Assembly (NCBI GenBank): GCA_015680685.1
Contig: MNCI01000920.1
Span: forward strand, 268,266-332,265
Length of the DNA: 64,000 bases
Reading direction: 5' to 3'
Origin: Gnetum montanum
Taxonomy: Eukaryota; Streptophyta; Gnetopsida; Gnetales; Gnetaceae
In this document: positions 47,290-57,462 of the stretch, in pieces
How the letters are laid out: the number at the start of each line of letters is the position of its first letter
Position numbering within the stretch: the first letter of the stretch is position 1
Translations under genes and position numbers: made by a program
The notes under the pieces: generated by a model
Told to the model about the DNA's origin: nothing
The model's input: only the letters and a program-made list of their open reading frames with translations
The model's database searches: none

Positions 47290-48560
47290 GCCAAAGAGGT
47301 AGCCACAATAATGATTGAACCCCAAATTAAAGAAAATCATCAAAGAGAAAATAAAACAACTCCTCTAGGGAGGGGGGTGGGGCGGTGGGGGGGCTTATCT
47401 ATCCCATTGTGGATAGTGAATGAGATAGCCCACTCATGATTGTGCCCAAGAAATATGGAAATTGGTAGGCTTGAATCAAGTTTTAGCTATTGAATATGGC
47501 AACATTCAAGCATCACTTTCCCTTATCATTTGTGGATCAAGTGTTGCACACTATTTTTGGGCATTGCTATTGTAGCTTCCTGAATAGTTATAGTGGCTAT
47601 AACCAAATTTATATTGTGCTAAAAGATCAAGAAAAATAACATTTACAAGTTCCTTGGGAACGTTTTCATCTTAAAAGATGCCTTTTAGTGTGTGTAATGC
47701 TCCTACAACCTTCCAACACTTGGTCTTGAGCATTTTTTAGCAAAAAATTGGTTGTGAGATGGGAGTATTTATCGATGAATTCTCCACCTATGGTGCCACA
47801 TTTGAGTAAGTCTTGGACTACCTTGAGAAAGTGGTTAAAAGATGTATGAAGAAAAATCTTCATCTCAATTAGTAGAAGAGCCTTTTGATGGTCTAGGAGG
47901 GCATTGTACCGGGGCACAGAACTTATCAAGCAAGGATTGAGATGGATCTTGAAATGATTTGAATCATCCATGGAATAACTCACCAACTAGAAACCATTAA
48001 AAATATTCAGTCATTCCTAGACATACTAGCTACTACCAGTGATTCTTAGAAAATTTCTCTAAGATAAAAAAATCATTGGTCAATGTTACAAAGAAAGATG
48101 TTCAATTCATCTTAATTAAGGAATGCAAAAATGCATTCGAAACCCTCAAGTAGGAGCTTATAGAGACTCCAGTTCTATGAGCATTTAACTAGTCTAAACC
48201 ATTTAATATAATGACAGACGCATCAAATTATGCCTTGGGAGTCATACTTACATAGTTGGACAATAAGAAACTTCCATATTACATCCACTATGAAAGTTGA
48301 AGCATTGTGAGTGCATAGCTAAATTACATCATAACAGAAAATGAATTAATGATGGTGGAGTATTCTCTAAAGAAGTTTAGGAACTATGTGCTTGGATACA
48401 AAGTGTTTTTGCACACTGATCATAGTGCAATTGTTTCCTAATGAATAAGCCAATTATGAGCCCCTATTTCATATGGTGGCTAGTAATCTTGAAGTAGTTT
48501 GATCTTACAATGGTAGATCAAAAGGAAACTAAGAATGTTGTCGTTGATCACTTTTCTTAG
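47290..48560 (+). pseudogene. RE-4 reverse transcriptase and RNase H
   Basis: Fragments in several frames read ATFKHHFPLSFVDQVLHTIF (about 47500-47555), NSYSGYNQIYIVLKDQEK, and a catalytic box FIDEFSTYG (about 47770; FMDD changed to FIDE). EGIVPGHRTYQARIEMDLE (47895-47955) follows. RNase H shows MTDASNYALGVILT (48210-48255) and LKKFRNYVLGYKVFLHTDHS (48370-48425). A G-rich run at 47368-47393 replaces the family sequence before the fingers. Inactive. Confidence 0.83.
47368..47393 (+). other. G-rich tract within RE-4 RT
   Basis: Four or more G runs separated by single non-G bases in 26 bp, unlike the AT-rich surroundings. The matching RE-2 position (about 14873) reads CAAGGCTGGGTTCATA. It could be a local expansion, a G-quadruplex-forming site or a sequencing error. 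Confidence 0.6.
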
Positions 48561-48589
48561 TTATGATGGGATAACAAAGAGGAGAGCCT

Positions 48590-49980
48590 ACTCTTGGACC
48601 AATTTTCTGATGAACTTCTCTTTACCAGTGCAATAAATGAACAAGTGCTCCATGAACCAAAATTGTATGATGACATCCTTACTTATCTTCTTACTCAAGA
48701 TATGCCATATGAAGACACAACAGTTTTTTCATCAAGCCAAATGCTTCATGGAAATCAACAAATTCCTTTACAAGGTGTGCACCGATGGTATGGTTCATGG
48801 GTATGTATATGATGCTAATAAACTACATGTTCTCCAAGACACTTATAAGGGTCCTTGTGGGGGCCACTATGCTAAGATATGCATGGCCATTATGATCCTA
48901 ATGCCAAGGTATTATTGGCCAACCATCTTTAGGGACATCCACTAAGTTATCCACTCTTGTGAACACTATCAACAAGATGTTGAGATGAAAACTTGAATAG
49001 AAGGACCTCAATAGTGGATTCAACCACTAGAATTCTTTGGCATCTAGGGCATCAACTTCATGGATTCCATCATGCCCATGTCAAATGGAAAGACGTACAT
49101 AATTGTCACTATTGATTACTGTACAAAATGGGCAAAAGCAGTAGCCATCATTAACTATACACCATCTACTGCTATGAACTTTGTATAACAAAATGTTATA
49201 AATAGATCTAGGGAGCCATGTGCACTAATTTTTGACAATGGAACCCATTTTATGGAAAATAAATTTTGCAAGCTTATGCAATGCTTAGGGGTTGAACATA
49301 AACTAACGACACCCTACCACCCCCAAGCCAACAGTCAAGTAGAAGTTACTAATAGTGAGATCATGAAGATCCTAACAAGAACTATTAGAAAATATAGAAG
49401 AGACTGAACACAAAAGTTAATGATTCCCTTTGGGCCTACCTCTCAACATGGAAACTCCCTATAGGCTACTCTCCCTATGAGCTGATGTATGGAAAATTAC
49501 CAACTCTACCTATCCAATCTAAGTTCTGTATACTTTCAATAGCCTGTGACTGGAACATTAACCTTATCCTAGCACAAAAAGAAAGATTAATTAACCTAAA
49601 TATTCTAGATGAAAGTCAATTGATAGCCTTATACTTGAACAAAGTACATAAAGCATTCAGTAAACAACATTGTAACCTTAGAATAAGGAAAGTAAAATTT
49701 CAACTTGAAGACAAGGTCCTCTACTAGAACCCCACATACAACTAAGTTTGAAAAATTGTGGAAGAGGACTTATATTATTTATGAAACCTTTTCTTCTAGC
49801 TCCATGTTAATCTACAAACCTAAGAGCCCAAACAAAAAGTAGCTAGTCAACATGTGATAAGTAAAACCTTTCCATGAATCTAAATAAGCCAATACAAAAA
49901 ACACCTCATCAGATGGACAACCATGCTCAATTTTTCAGATCTCCTACTTTCAACTTAGTCATTAGGAAGATGGACATCCA
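48590..49980 (+). pseudogene. RE-4 integrase
   Basis: The zinc-binding part includes LQDTYKGPCGGHYAKICMAI and PRYYWPTIFRDIH (48835-48945), then HSCEHYQQD, with the second Cys of the pair now Tyr. The core starts GINFMDSIMPMSNGKTYI (49030-49110), with the usual first Asp now Asn. IFDNGTHF keeps the second Asp (about 49225), and QVEVTNSEI keeps the Glu (about 49340). HPQANSQ matches the family. The tail has NKVHKAFSKQHCNLRIRKVK and FEKLWKRTYIIYETF (49635-49795). Many stops and frame changes. Inactive. Confidence 0.85.
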
Positions 49981-50315
49981 TGCTAACCATTATGGTGGCT
50001 CCTCAATTTTTCATCTTTTTGTTTTTTACATTTTTGTTTAACAATGTTAGTTTTACAAATTTTGATTTTATGTCTTCTTTATCTTACACCTTTTTTTTTA
50101 CTTTATTAATTTTTTCAAATTTTTGTTTTACAATATCATTTGTATGTTTTATCTTTCTTGAATATTTTACAATTTATTTTATATTTTTCTTAATAAAAAT
50201 GCTTTATTGCCAATAGGGCATAGTGATGCTATAGTTATTTCCTAATGGTGGTTTTAGTTAATATTTTCAATTTCTAATGTTTGGTTTTGATTTATGAATT
50301 TTTATGATTGATAAC
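49981..50315 (+). other. RE-4 3' noncoding region, first part
   Basis: T-rich tract (49995-50190) as in RE-2 and RE-6, then AT-rich sequence up to the RE-6 insertion. It continues at 57463. Confidence 0.8.
50311..50315. other. RE-6 target-site duplication, left
   Basis: ATAAC, identical to 57458-57462. Confidence 0.9.
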
Positions 50316-50342
50316 TGATGAGACGCAGATTGCACAAGTCGT

Positions 50343-50415
50343 GATATCGTGTACACGATATCCCGGCCAATGCGATATCACGTCTTTCTCTGCGATATCG
50401 CGTACGCGATATCGC
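50343..50415. repeat. GATATCGC palindrome array in RE-6 U3
   Basis: Perfect palindromes GATATCGTGTACACGATATC (50343-50362) and a 24-bp one at 50392-50415 centred on CGTACG, with a further GCGATATCACG between them. The array ends 16 bp before the TATA box. The 3' LTR array (about 56595-56665) is similar but mutated. Confidence 0.92.
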
Positions 50416-50431
50416 GGTCTACCACCATATC

Positions 50432-50439
50432 TATAAATA
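50432..50439 (+). promoter_or_regulatory. TATA box of the RE-6 5' LTR
   Basis: TATAAATA, followed by AGAGG; the 3' LTR copy is at 56684-56691. The AATAAA about 175 bp downstream would be the polyadenylation signal. Confidence 0.7.
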
Positions 50440-51276
50440 AGAGGTGGCACTCCCCTCTTTCATCATCCTAGGCATAAAGTAGCGAAGCTCTGGTAGATTG
50501 ATCACCCCAAAGATAGAATATTTTCCATGTGCTCACAGTAGGAGTCCCCCAAGTGAACAGTTCTTTATTCGAGCAGCTTTGTACCTGAATGCAAGTTGTG
50601 TACGATAATAAAGACGAACTTTGTGGATAAATCTTGCAGTGCATGGATAGGTTTAATTAATGTTATTTACTGCTTTTCTAGTAACGTTGCATGAGTACGA
50701 CTTGGTTATGAGTGTTGACGAATGTGTACGGCTAGCCAAGGAATCGGCTACTCATCACGAGTAGATTCTCTCAACCCATTCCTCCTAGAATGTGGGACAA
50801 GTACGACTTGATTACGAGCATCTACAGATGTGTACAGCTAGTCAAGGAATCGGCTGCTTGTCACACTTAGGTTAGTTAAGTGCCTCAATACGACCTCTTC
50901 GAGCATGTGCGTTACGTGTGGTGATCCCAGTAACAATTAGCGTTTGGTAGCCACAGTTGCACAGTTTAGGGTGTGTACGGAAAGTGGGAACGGATGCTGA
51001 CGCTAGGACTTAGTGCTGTAGTTAGAGTTAGTTTTAGTTTCTCAACCCTTTACCTCTTAGCATAGGAGAAAACCAAAAAATACCAAAAAAATCATATACC
51101 TCAGACTTGCTTAACCATACATTGTGACACATACAAGCAAGCCTGGGAAGACAACAAACGATTAACCCCAAGCGTTCCTTGTGGCGTTAAGGCATTTAGT
51201 CTGCAGAGTTCGACTGGATCATGCATGCTATGCTCATTTCGTATGGTTGAGTGTAGGGGTGCCTCGCCACTCATCA

Positions 51277-51295
51277 TTGGCGCCATTTCCGGGGA
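51277..51295 (+). other. RE-6 primer binding site (tRNA-Asp type)
   Basis: TTGGCGCCATTTCCGGGGA directly follows the LTR and matches the Athila-type tRNA-Asp site TGGCGCCGTTGCCGGGGA with two differences. Confidence 0.88.
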
Positions 51296-51421
51296 CTAAG
51301 TGTTTTTTACGCCAATTAGAACATAAGGGATATCACTCACATCATTGTGAGCTCTAACGAACCTTCAGGTTAATCAGTTAATTAAGAACATAAATAATGG
51401 TAAACAACACACCAGTAAAGA

Positions 51422-53460
51422 ATGGCTTCTTCTAACAAAATTAACTCACCTAAGGACAACACAGGAGAAAATCAGCACCATACGCATAACCCAAATCAAC
51501 CATGTCCTAAGCAATCTAAGGTCACATATACTCATCCTGATGAGTATGTCCCTGACTTTACTTTTATTCTCCATCAAGATGAGCAACTGTGGTGGAGAGA
51601 TCTGCAAGGTAACATTGTGTTACCCCCAGATCGAGCAACCCCTAACATGCTTTTTCATGCCTTAGCATAGATTGACATGCAAGAACTGTTTGTAGAATAC
51701 ATTTTGGATGATTATGACACAAGGGATTATCATCCCACAAATGCCCAACGTATTCAGGATGAAAGGTAGGAGAGCCAACATTCATTGTTGAAGGGCAAGG
51801 TCCCCCATGTCCTCAGTGAAATAGGAGACGAGGAACCCCTCACAATGGGTTTCTTAGAAAATGATTTTCCTCCTCCTCACAATGGTGAAGAGGATAGGCA
51901 TCAGGGCCTTCGATCAACTGTACATGCTACAGGCTTTGACCCCCATGAGCACCAACTGTTCACGGCAGGAACAACGACTCACACTAAGGATGGAAACTTG
52001 GATCGTTACAACGATCGGGGCTAAAGCAGCCGAAGAGAAAGTAAGAAACATCACCATGGTGATGGATCTCCTTCCTCTTCTCCTTCATCTCATCATTCAC
52101 ACTCTCCTTCCACATCTGGGCGCAACCATCGTGAGCATAAAAGGGAGGAAAAAAGTAAAAAGGATGAAAGGCCTCAACAGGAAGGTCGAGAGGAGTTAGG
52201 ACAAGGGAAAGTATGTAGGGAGAGTAGGGAACCACCACGAAGACATCATAGACGTCATGAAAGAGATGATCATGATGAACCCCTACTCGCAACCCGAAGC
52301 ATGCTAAACATCACAGAGGCAGTTAGGATTCCCACAAGGCACTTAAAAGACAGTAGGATCAAGTGTTTGGACATAAATTATATCCCACGTTTTGAAGGGG
52401 GATACAACGCTGATCCTCAGCATCATTTATAGACATTGCATGATGCCTATGCCTTGCAAAATATAGATAATGAGTGGCAGGAACTCAAGTTGTTCCCAAG
52501 GACACTCATCAAAGAAGCAGAGAGCTAGTACCGGTCCTTAGAACCAGAAAACATCAGGAGGTGGAGTACGATGCTTGAACTATTCAAAAACAAATATGAA
52601 ATGTACTCCAGAGTGTCCAACTTGCGTAAGCAGATCCAAGGCTGGAAACAAGGTGCTTATGAACCCTTGGATGCTACCATGGCCCATTACTATACACTGC
52701 TACATCGTTGCCCGGGCCATGGGTATGCTAAGCAGGATCAACTTCGCCACATCGTGGATGGGCTATGAAATGAAACGAGAAGAACTCTTGGGACTTACAC
52801 CCAAGGGAGACTTTCCCAACTAAGGGCCCATGAAGTTGAAAGTTTGTTGGAACAAGTAGCCCAAGAAGAGGGTGAACTATGGAAGAGAGAAAGTGCGGAA
52901 GAATACAACCATGATCCCTCCCTTTGTAAGAAGGGTATGAAATTCTATGATGAGGAGGATGAGTCACCACTCGAAGAGTTGGTGAACCGGAAAACCATGC
53001 CGATCCAAAAGTTAACAACCAAGGTATCAGCTAAGGTAGACCAAATGTGGGATTCCTTAGACTCACGAATAGAAATAGTCTTGAAAATTGTAGAAGAGTC
53101 TAAGGTAGAGCAAGGTAGTGACAAAGGCAAAACTAAGCGGAGAAACTTAAGCCCTGCACATAACAAGGGTAAGGGAAAAATTCCTATCTCTGATGAGGCT
53201 GTAAATTCTGATTCAGACGATGATAGTGGATGTGAGATTTGCTACTATGACCATCCTAAGGGATATTGCCCAATTATCTCACATCTGCAGGAGTCTGGGG
53301 TGTATGCATTAAATCCAAGACTTAATCAACGGAAAACACCTTGAAGGTTACCTTACCCACAAGGTAACCCAAGGCAGTTCCACCAATCCTTGACATATTA
53401 TCCAAGTGGAACGCCTCCATAGCCCATTGGACAACACCAACAGTGCCAATACCCATAGTC
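51422..53460 (+). pseudogene. gag: RE-6 gag
   Basis: It starts MASSNKINSPKDN at 51422. A single frame carries the whole protein with only nonsense changes (for example at 51668, 51767, 52022 and 52430). Blocks are DEYVPDFTFILHQDEQLWW, an Arg/His/Ser-rich linker (52010-52270), FEGGYNADPQHHL, LKLFPRTLIKEAES, and IRRWSTMLELFKNKYEMYSR (52554-52613). QIQGWKQGAYEPLDATMAHY, YAKQDQLRHIVDGL and ETRRTLGTYTQGRL (Retrotrans_gag) follow, then LLEQVAQEEGELWKRESAEE. The zinc knuckle CEICYYDHPKGYC is at 53231-53269 (CX2CX3HX4C, one residue shorter than the usual CX2CX4HX4C). A Pro/Gln/Tyr-rich tail continues into protease in the same frame, so gag and protease were one polyprotein. Confidence 0.9.
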
Positions 53461-54592
53461 ATGGGGGATGCCACCGCCAACACATCAATACCCTTACCAG
53501 CAGCCTGATCCTTATGTTTATTATGTGCAGCAGCTAGTTTCTCCATGTGACTCTATGGGTCACACTACCCCCCAACATCACTACCAAGTGCAGGAGTACT
53601 TTAGAAGGACTCCTTCTCCTCTGAGAGACATCTCACATTCCATCCATCCTCTAATTCCACCTGCACCTCTTCCTCTGGTAGTTCCTATACAACTTGTTCC
53701 AACAATGCAAGGGGAATTGCCTACCCAATCGCAGCAACGTAACGTTGCAAGAGTTGTAAATATTCAGCATGTAAATAACCAACCGGGTACTAGTTCTGGC
53801 GATAACTGTACAAAGAAAAGACCTTTTTTCAAAATTAGGAGCTCGGACAAACTCTCGCAACAACAAGCGGATGGGTACATGTATAGGCCTCTAACCACTA
53901 ATGCTTCAGAGAACCCTTCAGTCCAAAGGAGTGTAACGCATACGGTTATGCTAACACATACCGTAACTGACTGGATCAAGGTAGGCCACCTTCCCAGGAA
54001 ACTAACTGACCCTGGGAGTCCCTTTATTTATTTGCAGATCGCTGGAAATGCATCATGTCAAGCTCTTCTTGACTCAGGTTCTGGAGTCATCTTAATTTCG
54101 CAAAAGATGTATCATGCCTAGAACCTACCACAACTTAAGAATAGCAATATCCAACTAGAGCTGGCAGACCAGTCCATCACCATTCCCTTAGGATTGGTGG
54201 AGGATGTTATTACCACTATGTGTGGTTGGTCCTACCCAGCTGAAATTCTGGTGATCGAAGTGAACAACAACGAAGGGGACTTCAAAATTATAATGGGAAG
54301 GGCATGGCTAAGTACAGTAGATGCATGCCTTAGGATCCACAATCTTTCCTTGGAAATCTATAAGATACACATATGTGGAAAGATCTAGAAGAGGATAGTT
54401 CCATGCATCACATACAGTGATTCATCAGGTGATGACATGAAGGAAATGTCTCCATGTAACAGGTGTGCCCAAGAAACTCTGCAACAAAGATGCCTGTATG
54501 TAGCAACCACACCAGAAGTAGTAGACACCTCGTGGTTGACAGCTCCTCGTAGGAGCAGACAAATATGCATGGAATGAACTGATGAAAATCAT
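53461..54592 (+). pseudogene. RE-6 protease domain and residual pol start
   Basis: Same frame as gag. A Pro-rich linker with the KKRPFFKIRSSDKL block (53812-53853) leads to HTVMLTHTVTDWIKVGHLP and SPFIYLQIAGNASCQALLDS, with the catalytic Asp at 54071-54073 in an intact DSGSG. A stop follows at 54119-54121 (YHA*NLPQL; RE-2 has KAWNL, so Trp to stop). GLVEDVITTMCGWSYPAEI and FKIIMGRAWLSTVDACL (54275-54325) complete the fold. About 250 bp of spacer-like pol N terminus remains before the deletion point. It retains the catalytic residues but is interrupted by nonsense codons. Confidence 0.9.
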
Positions 54593-54659
54593 GCCAACAA
54601 CCATGGCATAGATACATTGGAATGTGAGCATCACCAACTTCCACCCCTGAATCTAAGAT

Positions 54660-54740
54660 CATCAATTGGGAGAAGTTGGGCACTTCTAAGAAATTCAAAC
54701 AAATGCTCATTACTTCAGATCTCTCCCTTACAGCTCAGTC
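54660..54740 (+). other. RT-integrase deletion junction in RE-6
   Basis: Left of about 54700 the sequence follows RE-2 14535-14570 (GGGAGAAGTTGGGC..AAATTCAAACA). Right of it the sequence follows RE-2 17425 onward (GATCTCTCC..CTCAGT..GGGGGAGATGGCCACC). Around 2.85 kb of RE-2-equivalent RT, RNase H and integrase is missing. Confidence 0.85.
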
Positions 54741-56556
54741 ATGGGGGAGATGGCCACCTATGCTAACCATATGGGGCCCTCAATTCTTTTTCAGTTTTTG
54801 TTTTACACATTTTTGTTTTACAAATTTCTTTAACTTTTCTAATTCTTATTTTACACTTTCTTTAACTTTTATTGTTTTTTTTTACACCATCGTTATACTT
54901 TTTCTATTGTGTGTGTGTGTGTGTGTCATCCACCCTGTAAGTTCATCACCTAATAAGTGTTCAGACTGATGGTATGAACTATTTTCACATTGATTGCTAA
55001 TGTTTGGTTTTTACCTTTAAGTTACATTGTTGATACTAAGGTATGTTTCTTTTGATATGCCAGGCAATGAGATCACTTCATCCATCCATCCACCAGAGTC
55101 TATGGTTTCTCTTGGCTTGGAAATGTATGGTTCCCTTTTAATAAGAACTTTAATGAACCAGTGACTGGGCATTTCTGAAACTAAGAAAGGACTCAAGGAT
55201 TGCAAAGGGTGTGACTTCAAAGGAACTCGATGCTTTTGTGTTGGTCATTCACTTGGGTGCTTGGATGTTTTCTTCTTGAGTTTTCTCACCATTCCAATGT
55301 TACCCATTCTTCAGAAGCTGAGATAATAAAAATAAGAAGTCTTTGCATGGTGTGGTCCCCATGTATAAAAACACAAAACATAAAAAAAAAAAAACCAAAG
55401 TGAGGATTCAAAGCACACCCCTTAGAAGAAATAAAATTTGGGCTACAAGCACTGGTTATGGAACCAAAGTGTTCCCTCTAACTAAGGCCCTTCTCCCTAT
55501 TCACATTCTCTCCTTTGTTTCGTCGGAATGGTGGTGGCTCTTTGAAGATGCATCCTTGTTATCCAAGTGGATGATTTAGCCAAATGCATTGATGCGAAGT
55601 CACTGGAAGTGGTTGGTTTGAGCCAGAGTTGGAATGGGATTTGCCAAGTTGCATTAATGATACAACATGTAAGGGGTTATATGCCACCTTGTCCTTTGGA
55701 TTCCATTCCACCATCTTCTTTCCATCCTTCTGTCCATTGTTCACCTCATTGCCGGTTATATCATTAGTGTATATATTTTGGTTGATGCTTTGTTTTCTTT
55801 TTGGTAAATTCTAGTGGTTAAAACTTTAACTCTTGTTCCAATGGACATTTCCAGAGCCTACGGGCTCTTTGAATGTGGGATTGTTAGGGCATTAAGGGCA
55901 TGAGCCAGCTTTGGGGAGGACCCACTAACAATCCTATTTGGAACATTAGTTAACTTNGTTCGCGATTAGTCATGGGGGTATGGGGCCTGCTTTTTCAATT
56001 TTTCTCCTACGCCCTGAATTTTTTCGTTTTCTTCTTCACCCCTACACCTTTGGTAGTCATCAGTAACATATTTCCAGATCCATATTAGCCATACCACAAC
56101 CTAGCCAATGGACGTACACCGAAGCGTGGTATTATTTACTTAATGATTCAATTACCCTTGCTAATATATGATTGTGTTGTGTGTGTAGATGGTAATCATA
56201 CAACAACAGATGGACCTAGAGCAAACACTTGAAATGGAGCAGCGCTAAAGCAGCTATGCAAGGAGCAGGATTGATAATGCACTTACGGATGGACAACGGA
56301 AGGCGAAATCTAGGCATTGGCAGCAGCAAGACTCTTCTCTCTTCTTCTCTTCTATTCTCTCTCCTCTTTTCTGTTAGCTGCCAAATGTGGCCTGATGTCA
56401 TTGTAATAAGGTGTTCACCCTTGTTGTCATGAACACCAGTCTTGTTAAGTCTTGTAATAATGAACCGTTCACATGTCATTCCATTAATTCCATTCCCCTC
56501 AATAATCCCATACCTACCTAATATCATTGTAAGGAACTCAAGGACGAGTTTTCATT
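54741..56556 (+). other. RE-6 3' noncoding region
   Basis: It follows RE-2 17450-19450 throughout, with the T-rich tract (54775-54890), a (GT)n run (54908-54926) and the GGGCATGAGCCAGCTTTGGG block near 55891. One N at 55957 marks a join with sequence lost compared with RE-2. Just right of it is a PPT-like ATTAGTCATGGGGGTATGG (55966-55984). Confidence 0.8.
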
Positions 56557-56570
56557 CAATCATGGGGGTA
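56557..56570 (+). other. RE-6 polypurine tract
   Basis: CAATCATGGGGGTA immediately precedes the 3' LTR (TGATCAG). Confidence 0.88.
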
Positions 56571-57457
56571 TGATCAGACGCAGATTGCACAAGCCGTGAT
56601 ATCACGTATGCGATATCGCGGCCAACGCGATATCACATCCCCTACGATATCCCGTATGTGATATCGCGTTCCACCACCATATCTATAAATAAGAGGCGGC
56701 ACTCCCCTCATTCATCATCCTAGGCGTAAAGTAGCGAAGCTCTGGTAGATTGATCACCCCAGAGATAGAATATTTTCCATGTGCCTGCAGTAGGAGTCCC
56801 CCAAGTGAACGGTTCTTTATTCGAGCAGCTTTGTACCTGAACACAAGTTGTGTATGGCAATAAAGATGAACTTTGTGGATAAACCTTGCAGTGCATGGAT
56901 AGGTTTAATTAATGTTATTTACTGCTTTCCTAGTAACGCTGCATGAGTACGACTTGGTTACAAGCATTGACGAATGTGTATGGCTAGCCAAGGAATCGGC
57001 TACTTATCGCGAGTAGATTCTCTCAACCAATGTGGGACAAGTAAGACTTGATTACAAGCATCTACGAATGTGTACGGCTAGTCAAGGAATCAGCTACTTG
57101 TCACACTTAGGTTAGTTAAGTGCCTCAGTACGACCGCTTCGAGCACGTGTGTTACGTGTGGCGATCCCAGTAACGATTAGTGTTTGGTAGCCATAGTTGC
57201 ATAGTTCAAGGTGTGTACGGCAAGTGGGAATGGATGCTGACGCTNNNNNNNNNNNNNNNNNNNNNNNNNNNNNNNNNNNNNNNNNNNNNNNNNNNNNNNN
57301 NNNNNNNNNNNNNNNNNNNNNNNNNNNNNNNNNNNNNNNNNNNNNNNNNNNNNNNNNNNNNNNNNNNNNNAGGCATTTAGTCTACGGAGTTCGACCAGAT
57401 CGCACGTGCTATGCTCATTTCATATGGTTGAGTGTAGGGGTACCTCACCACTCATCA
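56571..57457 (+). repeat. RE-6 3' LTR (with gap)
   Basis: TGATCAG to CTCATCA. A 126-N gap at 57245-57370 replaces about 190 bp present in the 5' LTR. TATA box at 56684-56691. Confidence 0.94.
57245..57370. other. Assembly gap in the RE-6 3' LTR (126 N)
   Basis: Run of N flanked by sequence matching 50995-51000 and about 51190 of the 5' LTR. Confidence 0.95.
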
Positions 57458-57462
57458 ATAAC
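57458..57462. other. RE-6 target-site duplication, right
   Basis: ATAAC, identical to 50311-50315. Confidence 0.9.

Larger units (their letters stand above)
50316..51276 (+). repeat. RE-6 5' LTR
   Basis: TGATGAG to CTCATCA, 961 bp. TATA box at 50432-50439, AATAAA at 50607-50612. In about 200 bp after the TATA box I count 14 differences from the 3' LTR, 13 of them transitions. Confidence 0.95.
50316..57457 (+). mobile_element. RE-6: Athila-like deletion derivative with gag and protease only
   Basis: LTRs at 50316-51276 and 56571-57457, a perfect ATAAC duplication, the best tRNA-Asp-type primer site in the window, one gag-protease frame (51422 to about 54590) and then directly the family's 3' noncoding module. 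RT, RNase H and integrase are absent. Alignment to RE-2 places the deletion between positions equivalent to RE-2 about 14570 and 17420. Codons are less damaged than in RE-2 or RE-4. It is the youngest-looking element here. Confidence 0.94.

Noticed and set aside
54908-54926. (GT)n run as a functional element
   Set aside because: Plain microsatellite in noncoding sequence; nothing suggests more.
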